Below, in pieces: positions 50,254 to 58,516 of a DNA stretch of 64,000 nt (the stretch's first letter is position 1; the number at the start of each line of letters is the position of its first letter). Source of the stretch: Candidatus Aminicenantota bacterium (lineage in GTDB: Bacteria > Acidobacteriota > Aminicenantia > Aminicenantales > UBA8522); contig JAFNEO010000028.1 of assembly GCA_017886205.1 (NCBI GenBank), positions 26,476 to 90,475 of the forward strand. Direction: 5' to 3'. The notes under the pieces were generated by a model, which saw only the letters and a program-made list of their open reading frames with translations, did not search any database and was not told the DNA's origin. A program made the translations under genes and the position numbers.

Positions 50254-50979
50254 TTGAGAAATCATCCGCTGAAAAATGCGCTCTTTGGGCTGACCTTGAT
50301 CAGCTTGGTGACGTTCGTTCCTTGGCTCCGGGCGGCGCGTCCTGCTCCAGATTCAACCGAAGAAGAGAGGCGCGTCGAGAAGGCCATCCTGGTTTTCCAG
50401 GAGATCGCCGGCCTGGCCGATGAGGGGATCCCCGAATCCCTACTCAAGAAGGCCCACGGCATCGCCATCATCCCGGGAGTCGTCAAAGCCGCCTACGGCA
50501 TCGGCGGCGAATACGGCCGGGGAGTCCTCCTCGTCCAGGACAAAGGGGTCTGGAGCAACCCCTCGTTTATCACCCTCGCCGGAGGGAGCCTGGGCTGGCA
50601 GATCGGCATCCAGAGATCGGACCTGGTCCTGGTGTTCAAGACGGGGCAGAGCATTGACAACATCGCCGAAGGCAAGATCACCCTGGGAGCGGATGCCAGC
50701 GTCGCCGCTGGTCCGGTCGGCCGGGGCGCCCAGGCCAACACCGATCTCGATTTGAAGGCCGAGATCTATGCCTACTCGAGGGCCAAAGGACTGTTCATCG
50801 GGATCTCGGTCAAGGGTGCGGCCATCCAGATCGATGCCGAAGCCAATGAGAGATTCTACAGGGACGACGAGATCACCGCCCGCCGCATTTTCACCCGGCC
50901 CGACCTCGAAGGCCGTCCAGTTGCCGACAGATTGAGGAAGATACTGGCCGAATACCTGCGTTCCGATTACACGATCTGA
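50254..50979 (+). CDS. SYLF (Ysc84) domain lipid-binding-type secreted protein
   Basis: 241 residues, start TTG at 50254 with GGAGG six bases upstream. N-terminal hydrophobic signal (FGLTLISLVTFVPWLRAA). The SYLF/Ysc84 domain (about 55-230): LLKKAHGIAIIPGVVKAAYGIGGEYGRGVLLVQD, WSNPSFITLAGGSLGWQIGIQRSDLVLVFKT, LGADASVAAGPVGR, AYSRAKGLFIGISVKGAAIQID. Eukaryotic members bind phosphoinositides; bacterial ones are exported proteins of unclear role. A TATAAT at 50222-50227 may be its promoter. Confidence 0.9.
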   Translation: MRNHPLKNALFGLTLISLVTFVPWLRAARPAPDSTEEERRVEKAILVFQEIAGLADEGIPESLLKKAHGIAIIPGVVKAAYGIGGEYGRGVLLVQDKGVWSNPSFITLAGGSLGWQIGIQRSDLVLVFKTGQSIDNIAEGKITLGADASVAAGPVGRGAQANTDLDLKAEIYAYSRAKGLFIGISVKGAAIQIDAEANERFYRDDEITARRIFTRPDLEGRPVADRLRKILAEYLRSDYTI

Positions 50980-51057
50980 TCGGAAAGCTGACCGGCATCA
51001 AGATCGTCGCCGGCCGGCTCTTGTATTATGGTTACACATCAGGAAACAGATATCTCT

Positions 51058-53001
51058 TTATTGAGCCGGCATCTTAAATTCCTGGATACGGTTGTTGTCG
51101 AGTTCCACGACGAAGACGCTTCCCTTGCCGTTGACCGCGACGGACACGGGCCCCATCATCTGGCCGTCGCCCGTCCCCGCCGACCCCCACTTGGCGACGA
51201 ACCTTCCGTTGAGGTCGAATTTCTGGACTCGGTTATTCCCGGTATCGGCCACATAGATGTAGTTTTGCGCGTCTACGGCCAGGCCCAGCGGCCGGTTTAG
51301 CTCACCGTCACCCGTCCCGCCTTTGCCCCACGCCGCAACCACCTCTCCCTCGGGGGTAAACCTCTGAACGTGGACCCGGTCGACGACGACGATCTCGTTT
51401 TGCGAGTTGACGGCCACGGCCGCCGGGAAGACAAATTCGCCCCGGCCCATGCCTTGCTTGCCCCAGGCTTTCTTGGCCACGCCGCCGGTCGAGTACTTGA
51501 CGATGCGGTTGTTCCCGGAATCGGCCACATAGATGTCACCGCTGCGGTCGACGGCGATGCCGAGGGGCCCCATGAGCTCGCCGGGCTTGGTGCCCTGCCT
51601 GCCCCATTTGGCTACGAACTTCCCGTCCTTAGAAAATTTCAAAACAGAGGCAGCTTCGGCGTCGGTGATGTAGATAAAGCCCTGGCCGTCGAGGGCAATT
51701 CCCGAAGGCTTTTTCAAGGACTTGAATTCCCTGCCGGCATCGCCCCAGCCGCCCTGGAGGCGGCCCTGGGGGTCGTACTTTTTGACCTTGAAATCGCTCT
51801 CGTCGGCCACATAGTAGAAGCCCTCTTTGTCGAAGGCGACGGCCCGGGGCAGCTTGAAAAACTTGCTTTCCGGCCCGCCCATCTTCTGCCCGAGCACATA
51901 GTCCTTAACGGTCAGGGCGGCGTCGATGGTCAGAGGGCCCGGCCCTTCCAGGACCTCGATGCTCTGCTCGTGGTCGGCCCAATTGGGCTTTTTCAGCTTG
52001 AGGGCATGAACGCCGTAGGTGACATAGGGCAGTTCACAGTCGGTGACTTTTCCCGTGTCCTGATCATCCAGGAACACCTGCGCGGCCGGCGGTACCGAAC
52101 TGACCAGCACCGTCCGTCCGATACTCTGGAGGACGATCTCTTTCTTGGAGTTGGCTTGGGTAAGGAAGACCTCCTCCTTGTAGGGACTGTAGCCTTCCTT
52201 GACGATTTCCAGGGTGAACTTGGGAATGGGGGTCCTGTAAACCTCAGGAGTGAGGCCGATCTCCTTGCCGTCGATCTTGATGGCGGCTTCTTTTGGCTCG
52301 GTCATGATCTCCAGCGAGTAATCGACGAGCAGCCCGCGGTAGTGCTTCTCGGCCTGGTCGATGAAGCTGCTGACCGTGGGATCGTAGATGTTACGGGTGA
52401 CTTCTTTAGCGTAGGTGTAGTCCACTTCGAACATGTTTCGGAACTCTTTGAGGGCGCCGTAGTTGTCGCCCCGTTTGGCGCAGGCGAGCCCGAGCCAGAG
52501 ATAGACCTCGCAGGCGATCTGCTTCTGCCGGATGCGGTCATCGATGCTGAACGCCTTGGCCAGGAGCGGCCGGAGGTCCTCGGTAGCCTTGTCCAACTCC
52601 TTGTCCTGGCGGACCAGGCTCTTGCTCTCCTCCATTTTGAGCTCGATCTCGGCGCTGATCTCCCCCTGGGATTTCATCACGCCGCCCGAGGAAGCGTTCG
52701 ACGGCGTCTCTCCTTCGCCGATTTCCTCCACCAGCAGCTCATGGATGTATCCGGAGATCGGCGTCCCGCCTCTTGTCGCCGTGACCTTGTACCATTCCCC
52801 TTGTTTCAGCTCGACATCGAGGACCGTGCTGAGCGCGACATTGGCTAGGGTCTGGCTGCCGATTTCCGGGGTCGCTTTGATGCTGGCGTTATCGACGATG
52901 ACCTTCACCTTGACGGCGGTCGTCGCGGGGCCGAGAGCCAGGAGGATCAGGAGGAATGAAGGGAGCATCGCCCTGGCCATAGGACGTATTTTGGCTTCCA
53001 T
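51058..53001 (-). CDS. Secreted SH3 / PEGA / NHL-repeat protein
   Basis: 647 residues. Signal peptide (PMARAMLPSFLLILLALGPATTA), a bacterial SH3-like domain (about 30-90, NASIKATPEIGSQTLANV), a helical TPR-like part (about 115-225), two PEGA domains (about 235-350; PKEAAIKIDGKEIGLTPEVYRTPIP and VPPAAQVFLDDQDTG), then an NHL beta-propeller (about 365-645) with repeated units such as GIAVDRSGDIYVADSGNNRIVKY and GLAVDAQNYIYVADTGNNRVQKF. Probably periplasmic or surface-bound, binding a protein or glycan. It follows the receptor kinase by 27 nt, so a joint function is likely. Confidence 0.9.
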   Translation of the reverse strand: MEAKIRPMARAMLPSFLLILLALGPATTAVKVKVIVDNASIKATPEIGSQTLANVALSTVLDVELKQGEWYKVTATRGGTPISGYIHELLVEEIGEGETPSNASSGGVMKSQGEISAEIELKMEESKSLVRQDKELDKATEDLRPLLAKAFSIDDRIRQKQIACEVYLWLGLACAKRGDNYGALKEFRNMFEVDYTYAKEVTRNIYDPTVSSFIDQAEKHYRGLLVDYSLEIMTEPKEAAIKIDGKEIGLTPEVYRTPIPKFTLEIVKEGYSPYKEEVFLTQANSKKEIVLQSIGRTVLVSSVPPAAQVFLDDQDTGKVTDCELPYVTYGVHALKLKKPNWADHEQSIEVLEGPGPLTIDAALTVKDYVLGQKMGGPESKFFKLPRAVAFDKEGFYYVADESDFKVKKYDPQGRLQGGWGDAGREFKSLKKPSGIALDGQGFIYITDAEAASVLKFSKDGKFVAKWGRQGTKPGELMGPLGIAVDRSGDIYVADSGNNRIVKYSTGGVAKKAWGKQGMGRGEFVFPAAVAVNSQNEIVVVDRVHVQRFTPEGEVVAAWGKGGTGDGELNRPLGLAVDAQNYIYVADTGNNRVQKFDLNGRFVAKWGSAGTGDGQMMGPVSVAVNGKGSVFVVELDNNRIQEFKMPAQ

Positions 53002-53028
53002 CGTCCGCTCCTTCGTCTCCGGGGGATT

Positions 53029-54738
53029 CTATTGGACGGCGCTGATCTTCCAGTCTTTTCCCTGTCTCCGGAGATGCCAGGTCTTCTGCCCCTCGAAGAC
53101 GATCTTCCTCTGCCCGGTTTTCTTGTAGACGGCCGTGAGCAGCTGTGAATAGGCGGCCGTGGCGCTTGTCCGGCTGGAGAAACTCAGTGAGACCTTGGAG
53201 ATTATGGACTTGATGCCGTCGTAGCCGTTGAAGAGGAGTTTGTACTCGGCCTGAAGCGAATCGGCCAGGGCCGGCGAGTTAAAAAGGCTGAGGACGGTGA
53301 GCAGGTCTTTGTTTTCCTCGGCCACCCGGTGGCGCTCGATCAGGGCGGTTATCTCCGGCTTCGCCAGGGCCGTGTCAGCCTGGAAGAGATATTTTTGCGC
53401 ATCTTTATTATCCTTGTCGACCTTGAGGACCTTCTCCATGTCCGTGACGCACTGGGCGTAGTTGCCGCCGGCATAGCTGGAGATCCCGGACTGGAGCAGG
53501 GGAGCTACCTGGGGGGCCAGGATCTCGGCTCTGGCCTTATTCAGGTACTCCTTGGCCGGGACGTTGGCCGGATCGCGTGCCAGGATCTCATCGGCCAGCC
53601 GGACGGTTTCCTGGTAGGCCTTGCCGTCAAAACTTTCCCGCAGCTTGGCCTGGCCCTCGTCGCTCGGAGCGGTCAGCGCAGCGGCCGTCCCGGCGGCCGG
53701 GCCGGACGTACGGATGACCGAGTTCAGGCCCTCTTTCTTGATGGTCTCCAGGTTCTGGGCCAGGTCGGAGGGCTTCTCAGAGCGTCCTGAGAAGAGCAGG
53801 TATGCTCCCCCGGCGATGATGGCGACAAGGGCCGCCGCCCCCGCCAGGACAAAGGTTATCTTTCTTTTTTTCGGCTCCCCGCCGGCCTCTTTGCCGAACT
53901 CGTAAGCCAGCGTGGCTTCGGCCATGCGGCTGGGATTTTCCAGGTCGGAGATCATCTCCCGGCAGCTCTGATAGCGGTCTTCAGGGTTCTTGGCCAAGGC
54001 CCTGCGGACGACGCTCTCGTAGCCGCCGTGGAGCTCCTTATTGATTTCGGTGACCCGCTGGGGCTCTTCGTTGACGATCCGATAGACGATGGTGGACATG
54101 TTGTCCCCGCCGAACGGCTTCTTCCCGGTGAGGAGCTCATACAAGATGACGCCGAGGGCGAAGATATCCGACCGCTTGTCCACCGTCTGCCCCTTGACCT
54201 GCTCGGGAGACATATAGCTTAGCGTCCCGACCGTCGTTCCGGCCTGGGTCAGGGTCGAGGTCTCGATCCGGGCGACCCCGAAATCGGCCAGGAAGGGCTG
54301 GCCGGATTTATCGATCAGGATGTTGGCCGGCTTGATGTCCCGGTGGACGATCCCACCCTGGTGGGCGAAATCCAGGGAGTCGGAGACTGGCTTCAGGGTA
54401 TCGATGATCTCCTGGGGCGAGAACGATTTGCCGGAATCGATCACCGTCTGGAGGCTCGGCCCGTCGACATACTGCATGACGATATAGGTTAGGTCCTTGT
54501 CCCGGACGACGTCGTAGATGGTGATGATGTTGGGGTGGTTCAGCCGGCCGGCGGCCTTGGCCTCCCGGATGACCCGGGTCAGCAGTTCTTCCTTCTCCAT
54601 GCCCTCAGTGAGGGTGTCGAAGCGGATGGTCTTGATGGCCACCTCCCGTTCGATGTCGGGGTCCAGCGCCTTGTAGACGATCCCCATGCCGCCCTTACCG
54701 AGAGTGCCGAGGATCTTGTACTTGCCGATTTGCTTCAT
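53029..54738 (-). CDS. Transmembrane Ser/Thr protein kinase (Hanks type)
   Basis: 569 residues. Kinase domain 7-270: GKGGMGIVYKA (14-24), Lys36, HRDIKPANILID (133-143), DFGVAR (152-157), GTLSYMSPEQ (171-180). One membrane helix (294-316) is followed by an extracytoplasmic part with TPR-like helices (DEILARDPANVPAKEYLNKA, YAQCVTDMEKVLKVDKDNKDAQKYLF) and a C-terminal NTF2-like segment (about 490-569). All catalytic residues are present, so it should be active. Promoter TTGACA-N18-TATGTA upstream. The NHL/PEGA protein gene behind it may encode a partner or ligand receptor. Confidence 0.94.
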   Translation of the reverse strand: MKQIGKYKILGTLGKGGMGIVYKALDPDIEREVAIKTIRFDTLTEGMEKEELLTRVIREAKAAGRLNHPNIITIYDVVRDKDLTYIVMQYVDGPSLQTVIDSGKSFSPQEIIDTLKPVSDSLDFAHQGGIVHRDIKPANILIDKSGQPFLADFGVARIETSTLTQAGTTVGTLSYMSPEQVKGQTVDKRSDIFALGVILYELLTGKKPFGGDNMSTIVYRIVNEEPQRVTEINKELHGGYESVVRRALAKNPEDRYQSCREMISDLENPSRMAEATLAYEFGKEAGGEPKKRKITFVLAGAAALVAIIAGGAYLLFSGRSEKPSDLAQNLETIKKEGLNSVIRTSGPAAGTAAALTAPSDEGQAKLRESFDGKAYQETVRLADEILARDPANVPAKEYLNKARAEILAPQVAPLLQSGISSYAGGNYAQCVTDMEKVLKVDKDNKDAQKYLFQADTALAKPEITALIERHRVAEENKDLLTVLSLFNSPALADSLQAEYKLLFNGYDGIKSIISKVSLSFSSRTSATAAYSQLLTAVYKKTGQRKIVFEGQKTWHLRRQGKDWKISAVQ

Positions 54739-54807
54739 GGTTGGGCTAAAAAAGGAGAAAGAAATCCCCGCTCAGTTTCCTGTTCCTTTCATAAAAGAGG
54801 TAGTTAA

Positions 54808-54837
54808 TACATATCCGATTGGACCGCTCCTTGTCAA
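54808..54837 (-). promoter_or_regulatory. Promoter of the Ser/Thr kinase - NHL unit
   Basis: Minus strand: -35 TTGACA (54837-54832), 18-nt spacer, -10 TATGTA (54813-54808). Start near 54801, leader about 63 nt. Confidence 0.55.
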
Positions 54838-54926
54838 GCAGATTAATTTCGTTGGCGGGGCTCATAGTCGTGGCCGTCCTGGCGGATCAGCTGGCCGGGC
54901 GTTAGAACACTCAGCCCAGCACTAAA

Positions 54927-54955
54927 TTGACTATTCGAGGATGTTCCGCTACAAT
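54927..54955 (+). promoter_or_regulatory. Promoter of the tRNA(CAT)-tilS unit
   Basis: -35 TTGACT (54927-54932), exact 17-nt spacer, -10 TACAAT (54950-54955). Expected start near 54962, 4 nt before the tRNA 5' end. A good internal reference for the promoter consensus of this genome. Confidence 0.75.
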
Positions 54956-54965
54956 TTTTGAACCC

Positions 54966-55039
54966 GGCGGCGTAGCTCAGTTGGTCAGAGCATGCGGCTC
55001 ATATCCGCAGTGTCGGGGGTTCAAATCCCTCCGCCGCCA
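54966..55039 (+). tRNA. tRNA with CAT anticodon (elongator Met, or Ile2 read as lysidine-AT)
   Basis: Full cloverleaf: acceptor GGCGGCG (54966-54972) with CGCCGCC (55032-55038); D stem GCTC/GAGC; anticodon stem TGCGG/CCGCA with loop CTCATAT, so the anticodon is CAT; T stem GGGGG/CCCTC with TTCAAAT. Discriminator A at 55039; CCA is not encoded. G1-C72 pairs, so it is not an initiator tRNA. The body looks more like elongator tRNA-Met. However, the next gene is tilS, whose product modifies the C34 of tRNA-Ile(CAT), so the Ile2 identity must be kept open. Confidence 0.93.
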
Positions 55040-55105
55040 TTGGCGCTCCCTCAGAGCTAAATTTTATTCATTTTATAGAAATCACCGGTAAACCAGGGTT
55101 AGCAG

Positions 55106-56473
55106 ATGCTCCTGCCTCAGGTCAAGAAGACGATCGCTCGTTATGGCCTCCTCGAGAGAGGAGACAAAGTCCTGGTGGCCTGCTCGGGCGGCGCCGATTC
55201 CTCGGCCCTCCTGACCGCCCTCTTGGAGCTCCGCGAGGAGTATGCGCTCCGGCTAGCCATCGGCCATTTTAACCACCGTCTCCGCCGCGCCGCTGACTAT
55301 GATGAGCGCTTCGTCATCCGGATGGCGCAGAAGCTCGGGCTTCCCGTTTATGTGAGGAGAGAGGACATCCGTGCTCTTGCGGCCAAGCAGGGTCTGAATA
55401 TCGAGGAAGCGGGCCGGGAGCGGCGCTACAAGTTCCTCCGGGAAACGGCCGGCAGGGTGGAGGCCTCCCGCATCGCCACCGCACATACCCTGACCGACCA
55501 GGCGGAGACCGTTCTTATGCGGATTCTCCGCGGAAGCGGACCCACCGGCTTGGGCGGTATCGCCCCTTGCATCGACGGGCTGATCATCCGTCCTTTGATC
55601 GAGGTCGAGCGCCGGGAAGTCGAGGCCTATCTTCGGGCCCGGAAGATCCCCTATCGCGAGGATGAAACCAACCGGGACCTGCGCTTCCAGCGCAGCCGGG
55701 TCCGTCTGCGGCTTATTCCGTACCTCGAGAGGAACTTCGAGCCCAAGATTGTGCAGCATCTGGGAAGATTAGCTGAGATCAGCCGCGAGGAGGAGCAGGT
55801 TTGGGAACAGTATTCCCAAGCCGAGGCGAAACGGGCGATCTTCCGCAAAGAGGGGAGGATCCTTCTAGATGCCCGGCGCCTCTCGTCTATGTCGCCGGCT
55901 CTGGGCCGCCGTCTGGTCCGGGCCTTTTTGAGTACGATCAAGGGCGATTTGAGGAGATTTTCATTCCGCGATGTCGAGGCCGTCCGCTGTCTGGCCGAGC
56001 GAAAGGAAGCGACGCTTCCGGGAAAGCTCGCCCTCAGGCGGGAGAAAGGCCTGATATCGGTTAAAGAGAGAACAGAGCCCGGTCTCCGTTACCAGTATGA
56101 ATGGGACGGGAGAAAGAAGCTGGTGATCCCCGAAATTAGGCTTTCTTTCGCAGGGAAGTTAATAAAAAAGGGGAAGACGAGGCTGCCCTTGTATAATGAT
56201 AACCGGAGGGCGCTGCTCGACGCAGGGAAGGTCTGTTTTCCTCTGCTCGTCCGGAGCCGGCGAGAAGGAGATCGCTACCGTCCTCTGGGCTCGCCCGGCC
56301 GCAAGAAGCTCAAGGAGATCATGCGGGCGAAAGGCATTCCGTTGGACGAGAGGGACCGGCACCCAGTATTCTTGTCGCGGGGAGAAATCATCTGGGCTCT
56401 AGGGCTTCCCATCGCCGAGGACTTCAAAGTCACCCCCGCCACCCAGCGAATTTATGTTATAGAAAAACCTTAG
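55106..56473 (+). CDS. tilS: tRNA(Ile)-lysidine synthetase
   Basis: 455 residues. N-terminal PP-loop ATPase with VACSGGADSSALL (24-36, SGGxDS), then GHFNHRLRRAADYDERFV, ERRYKFLRETAGRVEASRIATAHTLTDQAETVLMRILRGSGPTGLGGI, all conserved in TilS. The C-terminal TilS domains (about 225-455) end with RREGDRYRPLGSPGRKKLKEIMRAKGIPLDERDRHPVFL. It attaches lysine to C34 of tRNA-Ile(CAU) so that AUA is read as Ile. Starts 66 nt after a tRNA(CAT) and probably shares its promoter. Confidence 0.96.
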   Translation: MLLPQVKKTIARYGLLERGDKVLVACSGGADSSALLTALLELREEYALRLAIGHFNHRLRRAADYDERFVIRMAQKLGLPVYVRREDIRALAAKQGLNIEEAGRERRYKFLRETAGRVEASRIATAHTLTDQAETVLMRILRGSGPTGLGGIAPCIDGLIIRPLIEVERREVEAYLRARKIPYREDETNRDLRFQRSRVRLRLIPYLERNFEPKIVQHLGRLAEISREEEQVWEQYSQAEAKRAIFRKEGRILLDARRLSSMSPALGRRLVRAFLSTIKGDLRRFSFRDVEAVRCLAERKEATLPGKLALRREKGLISVKERTEPGLRYQYEWDGRKKLVIPEIRLSFAGKLIKKGKTRLPLYNDNRRALLDAGKVCFPLLVRSRREGDRYRPLGSPGRKKLKEIMRAKGIPLDERDRHPVFLSRGEIIWALGLPIAEDFKVTPATQRIYVIEKP

Positions 56474-56506
56474 CTTTTTTCTCCGCCACTTCCAACCATA
56501 GCAACG

Positions 56507-56612
56507 ACGGGTGGCACGGTGCCAGTCCCCGCAACGCCCGCAGCGGAAGGGGTTCCCCACGGGGGGATGGGTGGAGCGAGGACGGACGGGGACGCGCCGT
56601 GACAGGACCCGT
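56507..56612. repeat. 106-nt imperfect inverted repeat between convergent tilS and asnB
   Basis: Ends ACGGGT (56507) and ACCCGT (to 56612) are complementary. Further inward CACGG/CCGTG and GTCCCCG/CGGGGAC also pair with small internal offsets. The element fills the 144-nt gap between the two 3' ends and could act as a two-way terminator. A TGGCACGGTGCCA palindrome sits in its left arm. Confidence 0.6.
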
Positions 56613-56617
56613 CCTTT

Positions 56618-58516
56618 CTATAAATAGTTTTCTTTCCAGATTTCGAAGACGAGCAGCGCCCAGAGCTGGTGGCTGTAATTTTTCCGGCCAGCCAGGTGAG
56701 CGGCCATCATCTTCTGCACCGGCTTAGGGTTGATGAACCCGGCTTCCCGGATCCGTTTCTCGCTCAGGTGGTCCAGCATCAGCTCCCGGAGCTCCCCCCG
56801 CAGCCAGTGTTTGATCGGGATGCTGAACCCTTCCTTGGGCCGGTAGATGTTCTCTCGGGGGAGGAGGCGCTCCATCGTCTTCTTGAAAATCCACTTGGTG
56901 GTCAGGCCGTGGAGCTTGAGCCGGCCGTCAAGCCCGAACACGAATTCGACGAGCTTGTGGTCGAGGAGCGGCTCCCGGGCTTCGAGGGAAGTGGCCATGC
57001 TCATCCTGTCCACCTTGACCATGATGTCATCAGCCAGGTAGGTCTTGAGGTCGAGGTAGAGCTCTCCTGTGATGGGGTCGAAGGCCGGCAGCTTCTCAAA
57101 GACCTCCCGGAATGGTGACAACCTGCGGACCTCTTCGATTCCTCCCATCTGCTCTAGAAACCCGGCGGAATAGAGCCTTGACTTATCTCTCCGGGATAGG
57201 AACATCATCCAGCGCAGGTGCCTGTTTTCGGCCCCGTGCTCAAAGCCCTGGAGGAACCGCTGCAGCTTGTTCCAGGCGCCTTTTTTCTTGGCCCTGGGTG
57301 GGAGGCGGTTTATGAAGGGGGATAACAAGCTCCCCGCCAGCCTGACCGGCCCGCAGGAAGCGATCTTCTGCGCCTGGTAGTGCTCATAGCCGCCGAAGAC
57401 TTCATCCCCCCCGTCGCCGGATAAAATCACCTTGACGTGCGGCCGGGACATTTGTGAGACCAGAAAGGTGGGAAAGATGGAAAAATCGCCGAACGGCTCG
57501 TCGAGGTGGCGGATGAGCTTTTCAGTGAGGTCCAGCGCCTTGGGTTCGATGATAAACTCTTCGTGCTCGGTGGCGAACCTCTGGGCGGCCCGGCGGGCGT
57601 AGGGAAGCTCATTGTAGGAAGTCTCTTCAAAGCCTATGGAAAAGGTCTTCAGGGGGGAGGCGCCGAGCTCCCGCATCAGCCCGACGATGGTCGAGGAGTC
57701 GATCCCGCCGCTCAGGAACGCGCCCAGCGGCACGTCACTCACCAGCCGTAGTTTGACGGACTCCTTGAGCAGATCGTAGAGCCTGTCCATGATCTCCGGC
57801 AGGTTCTTTTCTTTCGGCCCGCCTTCCTCCCTGGCCGCGGTCTCGATATCCCAATATTCTCTGACTTTGACCCGGCCGTCCTTATAGGCGAGCCAATGGC
57901 CGGCCGGGAGCTTGTGGATGTTGCGGAAGATGCTCAGCGGTGCCGGAATGTATTCGAGCGTCAGGAAAAAATCCAGCGCTCTCGGTTCAACCTCGCGCTT
58001 GACCCGTGGATGAACAAGGATGGCCTTGAGCTCGGAGCCGAAGACGAGAGTCCGGTCGTCGAGAAGGGTGTAATAGAGCGGCTTGATTCCCAGCCGGTCA
58101 CGCACCAGGAGAAGCCTCTGCTCCTGTTCATCCCAGAGGGCGAAGGCGAACATCCCCCGGAGCCGCTGGACAAAGTCTTGCCCCCATTGCTCGTAGGCGT
58201 GGACGATGGTCTCGGTGTCAGTCCGGGTTGAAAACCTGTGCCCGCGCGAGATGAGCTCTTCGCGGAGCTCCGGGAAATTATAGACCTCGCCGTTGTGGGC
58301 GATCCAGATGGAGCCGTCCTCGTTGCTGAGCGGCTGGTGGCCGCCCGCAAGGTCGATGATGCTCAGCCGGCGCGCGCCCAAACCGGCCCTGGTCCCGGCG
58401 AAGATGCCCTCATCGTCCGGTCCGCGGTGGGCGATGGTCCGGCACATGGCCTGGAGGAGAGTGGCCGATGCCGGCTCAGACGAGGAGGGGGATGCGATTC
58501 CGCAGATGCCGCACAT
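56618..58516 (-). CDS. asnB: Asparagine synthase (glutamine-hydrolysing)
   Basis: 632 residues. Cys2 after the initiator Met (MCGICGIAS) is the Ntn glutaminase nucleophile, with RGPDDEG, ARRLSIIDL and NGEVYNF. The synthetase domain has GAFLSGGIDSSTIVGLM (about 260-276), EPFGDFSIFPTFL and LSGDGGDEVFGGYEHY. This longer AsnB form is common in glycan or exopolysaccharide loci, where some members amidate sugars or peptides rather than make free Asn. Here the upstream gene, overlapping by one base (TAATG), encodes a membrane glycosyltransferase-like protein, so either role is possible. Confidence 0.92.
   Translation of the reverse strand: MCGICGIASPSSSEPASATLLQAMCRTIAHRGPDDEGIFAGTRAGLGARRLSIIDLAGGHQPLSNEDGSIWIAHNGEVYNFPELREELISRGHRFSTRTDTETIVHAYEQWGQDFVQRLRGMFAFALWDEQEQRLLLVRDRLGIKPLYYTLLDDRTLVFGSELKAILVHPRVKREVEPRALDFFLTLEYIPAPLSIFRNIHKLPAGHWLAYKDGRVKVREYWDIETAAREEGGPKEKNLPEIMDRLYDLLKESVKLRLVSDVPLGAFLSGGIDSSTIVGLMRELGASPLKTFSIGFEETSYNELPYARRAAQRFATEHEEFIIEPKALDLTEKLIRHLDEPFGDFSIFPTFLVSQMSRPHVKVILSGDGGDEVFGGYEHYQAQKIASCGPVRLAGSLLSPFINRLPPRAKKKGAWNKLQRFLQGFEHGAENRHLRWMMFLSRRDKSRLYSAGFLEQMGGIEEVRRLSPFREVFEKLPAFDPITGELYLDLKTYLADDIMVKVDRMSMATSLEAREPLLDHKLVEFVFGLDGRLKLHGLTTKWIFKKTMERLLPRENIYRPKEGFSIPIKHWLRGELRELMLDHLSEKRIREAGFINPKPVQKMMAAHLAGRKNYSHQLWALLVFEIWKENYL

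Noticed and set aside
51370-52848. 492-codon open frame antisense to the NHL/PEGA gene
   Set aside because: A shadow frame: no recognisable domain, while the sense strand has SH3, PEGA and NHL repeats.
54966-55039. Initiator tRNA-fMet
   Set aside because: The first acceptor pair G1-C72 is intact, whereas bacterial initiators have a mismatch there, and the anticodon stem lacks the three consecutive G-C pairs.
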